Positions 23,666 through 31,061 of a stretch of DNA of 38,939 bases are shown here, in pieces. The position numbers and the translations under genes are program-made. How positions within the stretch are numbered: the stretch's first letter is position 1; each line of letters opens with the position of its first letter. The notes under the pieces are model-generated. The model did no database searches and had not been told where the DNA came from. It saw only the letters and a program-made list of their open reading frames with translations. Source of the stretch: Ruminiclostridium cellobioparum DSM 1351 = ATCC 15832 (GTDB lineage: Bacteria > Bacillota > Clostridia > Acetivibrionales > DSM-1351); assembly GCF_000621505.1 (NCBI RefSeq), contig NZ_JHYD01000051.1:1-38939 (forward strand). Direction: 5' to 3'.

Positions 23666-24742
23666 ATGGAAAATATCTATTGGATACAGGAATGGGCAAA
23701 GGTAAGACAGGACGAGGTTGTACGGCTGCCGGAAAATTTTGATGTCCATGAGTGCTTTTTGAAACTTGTGTCAAAGGCGGATTTTGAAATTGCCTTCAGA
23801 GAAATATGGGGCATATATACCAGTATATATAGTGATATTGCCAAGTTTCCGGAAACCTTTGGGATGCCATTATATAAACCGGAAGATTTTAACTGTTTTA
23901 CTACGCAGGCCAGAGATTCCAGAAATGCTGCATACCGTCCATTTAGTCTATTATATAATCTTCTGATTTCCGGGGATTTTCAAAATGGAGATTTTTTAAT
24001 AGATGTAACTGACTTCAAGGCAATTAATAAGATTAAAAATGCTCATCACCTTTTCAAAAGGCTGGGTGATTACGGTTTCTTTTTTGAGGGATTAAAAAAC
24101 TATAAAGTTACAAATCAAAGGATTTTAATGTTTTATCCTGATAATGCAAATATCATGCACGTGTTAAAACTTATGGCTGATAAGGCTTATATAACAAGCA
24201 GGCTCAATGATTTTTACTGCTGTCACTATAAGCTGTTTCAGGATGATATGAATACGGTCAATTATGGGAATAGTGCAGATATTGTTGCTGACAAAATGCA
24301 TACTAAGGAAGAACAGGAATTTGTTTATACAATAGATGCTGTACTGCGGGAGAAGGGGTATTTTACTCAGCCAAAGGCATGGAATGAAGGGCCGGGTTAT
24401 GCTTATTATGATAAAGAAAGTGTAATGAAGGCTAATGGTCCATACCACTATTGGATGTTGTCATGGAAAACTAAACTTGTTTTGTATCTGCGAATCAGAA
24501 ATGCTTCAAAGTGTTTGGAATATCTTAAGCACTGTCCGGATACTGTAAAACAAATATTTTTAAGAGGTGACAGCGGTTGTAAGAAGCGTTTGGATGGTAC
24601 GTGTCAATCCGGCCAGGAGTATACAATCGATGGGATTACCTATTGGAGATGCGGATGCTGTAATGCTCCGTTTTATTTTAGCCCAATAAAACATGATATT
24701 CCACACTATATTAAGCTGGTTGAGATAGGTTTGAAAAAGTAG
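23666..24742 (+). CDS. Unrecognised protein with C-terminal cysteine cluster
   Basis: 358 residues from the ATG at 23666, with GGAGG (23653-23657) at 8-nt spacing. I do not recognise the family. The N-terminal 250 residues are mixed helical, aromatic-rich and without membrane helices or a signal. The C-terminus holds CKKRLDGTC, then WRCGCCNAPFYF about 20 residues later, giving a likely zinc-binding or redox cysteine group, and ends with a hydrophobic helix-like tail. A TATAAT at 23575-23580 directly after the upstream terminator may serve as its promoter, without a clear -35. The gene stands alone between two terminators. No function is offered. Confidence 0.8.
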   Translation: MENIYWIQEWAKVRQDEVVRLPENFDVHECFLKLVSKADFEIAFREIWGIYTSIYSDIAKFPETFGMPLYKPEDFNCFTTQARDSRNAAYRPFSLLYNLLISGDFQNGDFLIDVTDFKAINKIKNAHHLFKRLGDYGFFFEGLKNYKVTNQRILMFYPDNANIMHVLKLMADKAYITSRLNDFYCCHYKLFQDDMNTVNYGNSADIVADKMHTKEEQEFVYTIDAVLREKGYFTQPKAWNEGPGYAYYDKESVMKANGPYHYWMLSWKTKLVLYLRIRNASKCLEYLKHCPDTVKQIFLRGDSGCKKRLDGTCQSGQEYTIDGITYWRCGCCNAPFYFSPIKHDIPHYIKLVEIGLKK

Positions 24743-24940
24743 AACGGATGCAAATCCTGTGCGCTATTTTTTGTAACAGTCATAAAATGGGACATAAGCG
24801 TACTCAATAGACATAAAAATGCTTTGCTGATAGAATTTAATATTAAGTAAAGGAGATGGGCAGAAAACAAAGGGTAAGACAGTGTGTATGTAGACTATAT
24901 AGTTGATTGCAGACAAGATTATAGCTGGTTGGTAAAATAA

Positions 24941-25060
24941 GGACAAAAAATAGATGCATTAAGAGAGTCCGGACAAATATCATCACGGGAGGTTCATGAA
25001 TCTCAAAACCGCATATTGGAAATCATGAAGAAGTTACAAATTGATGGTGAAATTGCCTGA
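24941..25060 (+). pseudogene. Possible remnant of an Spo0E-like small protein
   Basis: Thirty-nine codons open between a stop at 24938-24940 and a TGA at 25058-25060, with no ATG/GTG start at the head. The translation contains LRESGQISSREVHESQNRILEIM, read in parts as LRESGQISSREV and ESQNRILEIM, which loosely recalls the helical hairpin of Spo0E-like phosphatases, whose SQxLD motif is not intact. A terminator follows 27 nt later, supporting a formerly transcribed unit. The match is weak. Confidence 0.25.
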
Positions 25061-25086
25061 TTGAGCTTGCAATGCACAGTGCTGAC

Positions 25087-25127
25087 AAAAAGAAAATTTT
25101 TCTAAAATCGAAAAATTTTCTTTTTTT
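25087..25127 (+). terminator. Strong intrinsic terminator upstream of the transglutaminase-like gene
   Basis: A perfect 16-bp stem (25087-25102 with 25110-25125, 7-nt loop) ends in TTTTTTT. It has no intact gene upstream within 340 nt, so it probably ends the transcript of the decayed unit or of the cysteine-cluster gene. Confidence 0.8.
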
Positions 25128-25186
25128 ACGCTATAATAGAAAAATGTGGATTAAACAACTATTATCATAAGGAGACAAAAAGCGAT

Positions 25187-27556
25187 ATGAAGAAATTATC
25201 AGCAATTGTAATTGTTTTGATCGTGACATTGTTGACCGGTTTTTCTACATCTTTGTCTGCATCTGCTGAATCTTATTTTTCAAACAACAAAGCACTTGAC
25301 GGCATTTATGCAAAATTAGAGAAGGAATTTCTCAAATACAAAAAAGATGAGGTAATACCACTGAAGAATTTGGGGGCAATCATTACCGAAGAAAATCAAA
25401 CAAGGTGGGAGAGGACTTCAAAGAAAATATCGGACAGCCAGGTTAAGGCTGCGGCTCAAGTGGCTTTGAACAACATAAAAGTGGCGGTTGAATTAAAGGA
25501 AGAGGAACTGGGCGGCCTCTCTTCACAAGAGTATAAAGTTATCTCGGACTACCTCGATCAACAGATATTTTTTGCCAAGGGCAGTGAATACGGCTGGGAT
25601 TTTGAAGGTGAAAAAGTGCAGTTGTACACTGAAATGCGTAATTTTAATGAATGGCTGATGTTTAGAGATATGGAAGGCAACTTCGGAAGAATGGGTAAGG
25701 AAAAGGATGAGGTGAATCCTGCCGATTTAAAAGTTAGGAACAAGATCGTCAGATATCTCAATCAATCCATCCAGAAGGGGAACAAGGTCAGCCCCCGGAT
25801 ACTTGAGGAATTGCCGGAGGCAGTTGAGGAACTGTTTATTGAACGTAATTTATCCAGAATCATGGCAGGCAGAATGCTGTCGGAAATTCATAAAGATATC
25901 TACACTCCCGACGATAAGGACCCGGATGCCGACCATTATGACGGAACAAAATCCGTGGAAGAAATCATTGAAAGTTATGGGTATTTAATAAGTAACCGTC
26001 AGGGTTACAGAGATGATGAAAAAGTTATAGAGTACTACGAATATCCGGAGGACAAGCCTTCGGCAAAAGCCTGGAATACTGTAACCAAGGGCTTGCTCAA
26101 TGGCGATTTGTCAGAAACTTTTAAATACGGATTTAATAAGGCCATAACACTTGACCAACTGGCAAATTTATATTTTGGCACAAGAGAACCGGATGAAAAA
26201 ATAGTCATTGATGATAGCAGTGTGGCTGCCAACAGCCCTGATTATATTAAACTGGCATATATTTATGGTATGATTGATGACACAAAAAATCTGGAAAAGC
26301 CTTTGACAAGGCTCGAAGCTACAAGAAGCCTGGTTAAAAATGCCATCTATAAAAGCTGGAGTGACTCTTTAAAGATTATAGACTGCAACCAGATACCTTT
26401 GGAGGATCAAATTAATGTAGCCAGCTGCCTTAATGCCGGAATGAAAACCAGAACAGCAAAATTTGAACCACTGAGCAGCTATACAAAAGAGGAAGCTATT
26501 GTAGACAGGAACCTGCTCTCATTTAATAAATTAAGGGGTTTTAATATTCCGCTTGACCTGAGCAGTCCCTCCAAAATCATCGTTGGAAAAAATACGATAA
26601 ATCTGTTGTTTGGAGATAAGAAGGAAACCCAGGAGTATTTTGAAGATTGTTTCGAAGATACCGTGTTAGACAAAGTCAAATTAAACGGAAATTATACCAA
26701 AATAGATACAGGCGGTGTGTTAATCGAAATTTTCACACCTGAAAACGGGATTAAATTTACCATAAAAAACGGAACCACATATTTAGATTTGGATAAGGGT
26801 AAATACGGACCGAGATTAGGCTACAGAATTGAACCTAAAATAATTAAGAGCAATGAGAAGGTAGATATGAACATGCAGTTGGATTCCATCACCAAAAAGC
26901 TGTATACAAAGCTTGATGCAATCCTGGCAAAGATTATCAAGCCCGGAATGACCCAGGAACAAAAGGTAAAAGCCATCCATGATTTCGTTGTCAGGCATGT
27001 TACCTATGACAGCAAATTGCAGGATGAGCAGACCGTTGAAAGTGTTATTGAAACCATTGACAAGGGAAGGGGTGTCTGCGGTGACTATTCTTTATTATTT
27101 ATGCATCTGTGCAGAAGAGTATCCATCCCATGTACTTTTGAAATCGGTGACCCGTTTACCTTAAACCATGCGTGGAATTCGGTATTTGTGAACGGTCAGT
27201 GGCTGTTTGTGGATACCACCTGGGATGACAACGACAGCGGAAAAATTTTATATACATATTATTTGAAAGACAGGTTTACCTTTATGAAGGATCATACACC
27301 CTGGATGGGCGTCCCGGAAGTTGGATACTATTCGGATGCCGACCTGGATCCAATGAGCCTCAAGAATCAGGATGAGATCAGGGCCTATTTGCTTAAGAAT
27401 TTTTATTGGACTGATGGCTATAAACTGACATTCAGGGTGTCTGATAAAAACATAAAGCCAACCGTCGGATACTTGAATGATCCCTATGTAAGTATTTCAT
27501 TGACCTATGACGCAAAAAATAATTTATATACGGTTACGGCAAAATCCAAAAAGTAA
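25187..27556 (+). CDS. Secreted transglutaminase-like (cysteine protease fold) protein
   Basis: 789 residues. Signal peptide: basic start, hydrophobic core VIVLIVTLLTGF and a likely cleavage after ASA-27. Residues ~30-330 are helical and unrecognised. Around 342-385 an SLH-like segment is visible (YIKLAYIYGMIDD, then LTRLEATRSLVKNA), suggesting a link to the cell wall. The C-terminal transglutaminase-like domain has the full triad: C631 (GVCGDYS), H661 (NHAWNSV) and D676 (VDTTWDD). Secreted clostridial relatives are thought to be wall-associated peptidases or cross-linkers; which one applies is unknown. The start is supported by AAGGAGA. It stands alone with a terminator on each side. Confidence 0.88.
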   Translation: MKKLSAIVIVLIVTLLTGFSTSLSASAESYFSNNKALDGIYAKLEKEFLKYKKDEVIPLKNLGAIITEENQTRWERTSKKISDSQVKAAAQVALNNIKVAVELKEEELGGLSSQEYKVISDYLDQQIFFAKGSEYGWDFEGEKVQLYTEMRNFNEWLMFRDMEGNFGRMGKEKDEVNPADLKVRNKIVRYLNQSIQKGNKVSPRILEELPEAVEELFIERNLSRIMAGRMLSEIHKDIYTPDDKDPDADHYDGTKSVEEIIESYGYLISNRQGYRDDEKVIEYYEYPEDKPSAKAWNTVTKGLLNGDLSETFKYGFNKAITLDQLANLYFGTREPDEKIVIDDSSVAANSPDYIKLAYIYGMIDDTKNLEKPLTRLEATRSLVKNAIYKSWSDSLKIIDCNQIPLEDQINVASCLNAGMKTRTAKFEPLSSYTKEEAIVDRNLLSFNKLRGFNIPLDLSSPSKIIVGKNTINLLFGDKKETQEYFEDCFEDTVLDKVKLNGNYTKIDTGGVLIEIFTPENGIKFTIKNGTTYLDLDKGKYGPRLGYRIEPKIIKSNEKVDMNMQLDSITKKLYTKLDAILAKIIKPGMTQEQKVKAIHDFVVRHVTYDSKLQDEQTVESVIETIDKGRGVCGDYSLLFMHLCRRVSIPCTFEIGDPFTLNHAWNSVFVNGQWLFVDTTWDDNDSGKILYTYYLKDRFTFMKDHTPWMGVPEVGYYSDADLDPMSLKNQDEIRAYLLKNFYWTDGYKLTFRVSDKNIKPTVGYLNDPYVSISLTYDAKNNLYTVTAKSKK

Positions 27557-27616
27557 TGATTCTAATTTTTAGCTTTGTTCAGGTATTGAATACTATATTC
27601 AAATAATATTTTAATT

Positions 27617-27670
27617 AAACAGGGATTGGAATTTGTTAAGTACCTAAAACAGATTCCAAGCCCTGTTTTT
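27617..27670 (+). terminator. Terminator after the transglutaminase-like gene
   Basis: Bases 27617-27632 pair with 27653-27668 (AAACAGGG-A-TTGGAAT against ATTCCAA-G-CCCTGTTT, one A-G mismatch), with TTTTT and GTTT following. Confidence 0.8.
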
Positions 27671-27772
27671 GTTTAAGGTCTGAGATTATGGGAAATAAAA
27701 CAGACATAGAGAACTTGTACGGATAATATTTTTAAAATAATTAAGACTACTATTTAAAGAGAGAGGGTTAAA

Positions 27773-28474
27773 GTGAAAAAAATTCTTGTAATTGATGATG
27801 AATTTGCTATCAGGGATTTAATTGAGCTGGTGCTAAAAAGAGAAAATTATCATGTAAAAACAGCGGAAAACGGCAGAGCAGGACTTAGGGAACTGGAATC
27901 CTTCCGGCCTGATCTGGTTTTGCTGGATTTAATGCTGCCCGATTATTCGGGCTATGATCTTTGCAAGGAGATTGTGAGGAAATCCGGAACCCCTGTCATC
28001 ATGTTATCTGCAAAGAATGAACCCATAGACAAGGTATTAGGACTGGAGCTTGGCGCCGAGGATTATATTACAAAGCCTTTTGACAACAGGGAACTGACAG
28101 CCAGGATCAAAGTGGTGCTGAGAAGATATGAACCCAACGGCAGACAAGCCGAAAATGACGAAACGAAACAAATTATATGCGGAGAACTGGCAATTAATCC
28201 TGAAACCAAGGTAGTGCTGAAGAACGGGTCCCGGATTTTCCTGACGGCAAAGGAATATAAAATACTTGAAACCTTACTGAAAAAGCCTAAAAAAATATTC
28301 ACAAGAGATGAACTCCTGGAAATAGTTTGGGGTTATGATTATTTAGGTGACAGCCGAAGCGTCGATATGACAATTATGCGCCTGAGAAAGAAGTTGGAGG
28401 ACGACGCTGAGATGCCCAAATATATAAAGACCGTCTACGGCTTTGGCTATCAGCTTGGAGGTGACTCTGCTTGA
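27773..28474 (+). CDS. OmpR/PhoB-type response regulator
   Basis: 233 residues from the GTG at 27773 (GAGAGGG upstream). Receiver domain residues 1-120: acidic pair D8/D9, phosphoacceptor D52 (LLDLMLPD), the switch Ser/Thr in IMLSAKNE and Lys in DYITKPFDN. The winged-helix DNA-binding domain covers ~135-230 (LTAKEYKILETLLKKP, FTRDELLEIVWGYDY, RSVDMTIMRLRKKLE, KTVYGFGYQL). It overlaps the kinase gene by 4 nt and therefore forms a cognate pair with it. The tandem half-sites upstream of the lipoprotein gene 1.4 kb downstream are a plausible target. Confidence 0.94.
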   Translation: MKKILVIDDEFAIRDLIELVLKRENYHVKTAENGRAGLRELESFRPDLVLLDLMLPDYSGYDLCKEIVRKSGTPVIMLSAKNEPIDKVLGLELGAEDYITKPFDNRELTARIKVVLRRYEPNGRQAENDETKQIICGELAINPETKVVLKNGSRIFLTAKEYKILETLLKKPKKIFTRDELLEIVWGYDYLGDSRSVDMTIMRLRKKLEDDAEMPKYIKTVYGFGYQLGGDSA

Positions 28475-29868
28475 AGTTTGCAACCAGGCTTCTTTTAAAT
28501 TTTGTTTTTTTCTCGGTATTATCTTTTACTATCATTATTATTTCGGTCAATAAGGCTATAGATTACTTTAGCTTTGTGACAATTCAGAAGCAAATGATGG
28601 AAAGGGCCGATATGTGTGAGTTATCCTTTAGAGGAATCCTTGCAAAGAATGAAATATCAGCATCCCAGGAAGGAACTTCAAAAGTGGCGAAAAATGCCCT
28701 GGAAGCTTTAAAGGCGTCAGGAAAAGAAGTGCGGATTTATGACAGTAAAATGAAGCTTTTAGGTTTGGCTGTGGACGGAATACCGGTTGATGGGGGCAAT
28801 CCTGTAATTTTTAAGGAAAATATCAGAAATGCTCTCGAAGGAAATTATTCATACACTGTTTCAGATAATAAGTTGATTTATTTTGCAATACCCATTCAAG
28901 ATAAATATTATCAAAATGCCTATGTTTTCGAGCTTGTAGAAAACATCTCTTATTTTTACGACATTATGGATAAAATCAGATATGTATTGTTTATTGGTGC
29001 AGGAGGGTTCATTTTTCTCATAACCCTCTCAAGCCTGCACATTTCACGTAAAACTACAAAACCTGTAAAATATCTTCTTGGCGCAACCGAAAGGTTTTCC
29101 AAGCAGCAATTCGAGCATGTGGAACTAAAGAGGAAGGATGAGCTGGGAATGCTCGCAGCGGGCTTGAATCAGATGGGAATTCAATTAAACAACTATATAC
29201 AATATCAAAAACAGTTTGTTTCCAATGTCTCTCACGAGATTAAAACACCTCTCGCCGCAATCAGAGGTTTTTCCCAGTATTTGTACGAGGGGGAAAATGA
29301 GGATGATGAACTGAAAAAGGTATACTTTCACCTGATAAATGAATCAGATCGGCTTACAAAGCTTATTAATGAATTATTGATGTTATCCAGATTCGATAAA
29401 GCGACTCAGGAGTTGAATCCCGAAAAGACAGATTTATCTGAACTGGCTGCCGGTGTGGCTCAGGATCTGAAATCAAGAGCTGAAAAAAAGGATATTACAA
29501 TTGAAATAACTCTGGAAAAGACGGTTTTTGTAAATGTAAACAAAATATTGATGTCCCATGCCATTGCAAATATTTTGGATAATGCAATAAGGTACTCGGG
29601 TAAAATGAGTCAAATCAGGGTAAATACTTATATAAGACAAAATGAGGCAGTTATAAAAATAAGCGATCAGGGTATAGGGATTGACCGGAGTGACATTGAT
29701 CTGGTGCAGGAAAGGTTTTACAGGGCTAAAAATTCTCAGTTTGCAAGCGGTACAGGCTTGGGGCTTTCAATTTGCAAAGAGATAGTTGAAAAGTTTAACG
29801 GGCATCTGGAAATAGAAAGTGAAATTGGAATTGGAACCACAGTTTCAATTGTGCTTCCGCTGGCGTAA
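28471..29868 (+). CDS. Membrane sensor histidine kinase
   Basis: 465 residues from the TTG at 28471, which overlaps the regulator's stop; GGAGGTGA about 8 nt upstream supports this start. Order of parts: membrane helix ~7-28, extracytoplasmic sensor ~30-168, second helix ~170-190, HAMP ~192-245, HisKA with the phosphorylated H255 (SHEIKTPLAAIRGF), then HATPase with N-box NILDNAIRYS, G1 DQGIGI and G2 GTGLGLSICKEI. It autophosphorylates and passes the phosphate to the adjacent regulator. The sensor part has no recognised ligand domain. Not a closely identifiable system such as PhoR, although the domain layout agrees. Confidence 0.93.
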   Translation: MKFATRLLLNFVFFSVLSFTIIIISVNKAIDYFSFVTIQKQMMERADMCELSFRGILAKNEISASQEGTSKVAKNALEALKASGKEVRIYDSKMKLLGLAVDGIPVDGGNPVIFKENIRNALEGNYSYTVSDNKLIYFAIPIQDKYYQNAYVFELVENISYFYDIMDKIRYVLFIGAGGFIFLITLSSLHISRKTTKPVKYLLGATERFSKQQFEHVELKRKDELGMLAAGLNQMGIQLNNYIQYQKQFVSNVSHEIKTPLAAIRGFSQYLYEGENEDDELKKVYFHLINESDRLTKLINELLMLSRFDKATQELNPEKTDLSELAAGVAQDLKSRAEKKDITIEITLEKTVFVNVNKILMSHAIANILDNAIRYSGKMSQIRVNTYIRQNEAVIKISDQGIGIDRSDIDLVQERFYRAKNSQFASGTGLGLSICKEIVEKFNGHLEIESEIGIGTTVSIVLPLA

Positions 29869-29871
29869 TGT

Positions 29872-29923
29872 TACAAGAATGATACAAGTCTGTTATTACA
29901 CTAATAAAATTTTTATCTATAAT
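29872..29923 (+). promoter_or_regulatory. Promoter of the lipoprotein gene with tandem regulator half-sites
   Basis: TACAAG occurs at 29872-29877 and again at 29883-29888, an 11-bp period typical of OmpR/PhoB-family tandem binding. Just downstream are ATTACA (29895-29900) and TATAAT (29918-29923) with a 17-bp spacer. The position upstream of the -35 fits activation by the response regulator encoded immediately before. Confidence 0.5.
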
Positions 29924-29966
29924 GACCTCATAAATTAATAAAATAAATTTTAGGAGGTATTTAACA

Positions 29967-30665
29967 ATGAAAGCATTAAAAAAGATAGTTACAATTATTA
30001 TGATTTTGGTGGTTGGTACGGCAACTCTGGCAGGCTGCGGGGAAAATCAGAACAGTTCCTCTGCAGCAACTACCGGCAAGTCTGCGGCTGTTTCAACAGG
30101 CACGGCCCAAAATACTCCTTCCGGTAATAGCGCCGTTTCTTCGGATTCTTCCGGAAAAGTAATAAAACAGGGTACGATACAAAAGGATGGAAATGTTATT
30201 CTGAAAGAGCTGGCCTTTGTTTATAACGGAAATACAATAGCAATTTCAGATATTGTTGATGATGAAAAACTTGAAAATATTCTGGGAAAGGCCGAAGGAA
30301 ACAAATCGCACACTTATTCACAGGATGACGGGTTAAATATGGATCCGCTTATAGGTTTCACCGAAAAGCAATACAAATTTAAGGGACTTGATATAAAAAC
30401 CATCAATGCAGCTGAAGACAAAAAGTTTTTTGTATTTCAAATCAAGATTACCGACTCAAAATATCCTACAGCAAGAAATATAAAAGTTGGTGACAGTGTG
30501 GAAAAGCTCAAGGAGGCTTATCCTGAAGGAAAATTCATCGGCGGCGGAGCAGCCGGAGAAGAGGATGATTTTCAGTATCTGCCTGCAAATTATGTTGACG
30601 GAATGAAATTTCACGTAAAGGATAAAAAAGTTACAAGTATCATGATGTATAAGCTTTTGGATTAA
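29967..30665 (+). CDS. Small secreted lipoprotein of unknown function
   Basis: 232 residues with a type II signal: basic start, IIMILVVGTATLAGC with the lipidated C24. A Ser/Thr/Ala-rich linker runs to about residue 65. The folded part (~68-232) contains KQGTIQKDGNVILKELAF, SHTYSQDDGLNMDP, FKGLDI and VGDSVEKLKEAYPEGK; the last recalls the two-lobed repeats of PepSY/BLIP-like small secreted domains, but I cannot assign a family. AGGAGG precedes the ATG. It follows the two-component system by ~100 nt behind its own promoter, so it is a likely output or accessory sensor of that system. A terminator follows. Confidence 0.8.
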   Translation: MKALKKIVTIIMILVVGTATLAGCGENQNSSSAATTGKSAAVSTGTAQNTPSGNSAVSSDSSGKVIKQGTIQKDGNVILKELAFVYNGNTIAISDIVDDEKLENILGKAEGNKSHTYSQDDGLNMDPLIGFTEKQYKFKGLDIKTINAAEDKKFFVFQIKITDSKYPTARNIKVGDSVEKLKEAYPEGKFIGGGAAGEEDDFQYLPANYVDGMKFHVKDKKVTSIMMYKLLD

Positions 30666-30783
30666 TCTTGTATGTTGATTTTTCTTCAAGCGGCAGTATA
30701 ACCAAAATGTCCCGAGCGGCTGCTGAAAAAAGCTTTGCTACAATTAAGATACATTTGGCGGATTAAAATTCATATAAATGCGT

Positions 30784-30817
30784 AAATAGGGGATGTGAGG
30801 GAACATCCCCTATTTTT
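30784..30817 (+). terminator. Terminator after the lipoprotein gene
   Basis: AAATAGGGGATGT (30784-30796) pairs perfectly with ACATCCCCTATTT (30803-30815) around a 6-nt loop; the 3' arm ends in TTTTTG. Confidence 0.88.
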
Positions 30818-30851
30818 GTCTTATGCGGCAGGCTTCAAGTTATTCTTTTTA

Positions 30852-30880
30852 TATACACTTAAATAAAGCGATAGTATAAT
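30852..30880 (+). promoter_or_regulatory. Promoter of the ABC exporter gene
   Basis: TATACA (30852-30857) and TATAAT (30875-30880) lie 17 bp apart. Transcription would start near 30888, giving a leader of ~170 nt that contains a small ORF and a long hairpin. Confidence 0.55.
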
Positions 30881-30916
30881 TAAAATTATTGTGGCTTGAA
30901 AAGGAGTGAACTCCAA

Positions 30917-30994
30917 ATGAGATTGAAAGCAGGTATCTGCTCAGTACAGTTGAACGGTCTGTTGGCAGATTGTGCTGAGCTTAATATTTTGTAA
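30917..30994 (+). CDS. Possible 25-codon leader ORF before the ABC exporter
   Basis: ATG at 30917, preceded by AAAAGGAG (about 10 nt away), runs 25 codons to TAA at 30992-30994. Its peptide begins MRLKAGICSVQ. Its 3' half lies inside the long hairpin at 30940-31021, so base composition is constrained by pairing and coding is uncertain. If translated, ribosomes would disturb the hairpin, as in translation-attenuation leaders. Confidence 0.3.
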   Translation: MRLKAGICSVQLNGLLADCAELNIL

Positions 30995-31021
30995 TTTGCT
31001 GACAGCTTCAACTGTACTGAG
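30940..31021 (+). repeat. 82-nt leader hairpin before the ABC exporter
   Basis: CTCAGTACAGTTGAA (30940-30954) pairs perfectly with TTCAACTGTACTGAG (31007-31021). After a small internal loop a second helix of 13 pairs (30959-30971 with 31093-equivalent bases 30993-31005; three G-U pairs) continues toward the loop. GCTCAG (30939-30944) could instead pair with CTGAGC (30975-30980), so two exclusive structures are possible. No U-tract follows. Confidence 0.6.
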
Positions 31022-31061
31022 AGTCAATATTGAAAATCTATTGATGAAAAGAGGTACAGTT

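Larger units (their letters stand above)
24743..25186. other. Intergenic region with a decayed or tiny gene and a strong terminator
   Basis: About 440 bases. A ribosome-site-like AGGAGATGG near 24851 leads only to a 15-codon frame. A short in-frame stretch (24941-25060) without a start codon resembles a coding remnant and is listed separately. A 16-bp terminator hairpin ends at 25127, and a TATAAT at 25132-25137 precedes the transglutaminase-like gene. Confidence 0.45.

Noticed and set aside
30666-30783. Inverted GC-rich words (GCGGCAG, GCGGCTGC)
   Set aside because: They do not pair into a stable stem, and the true terminator lies at 30784-30817.
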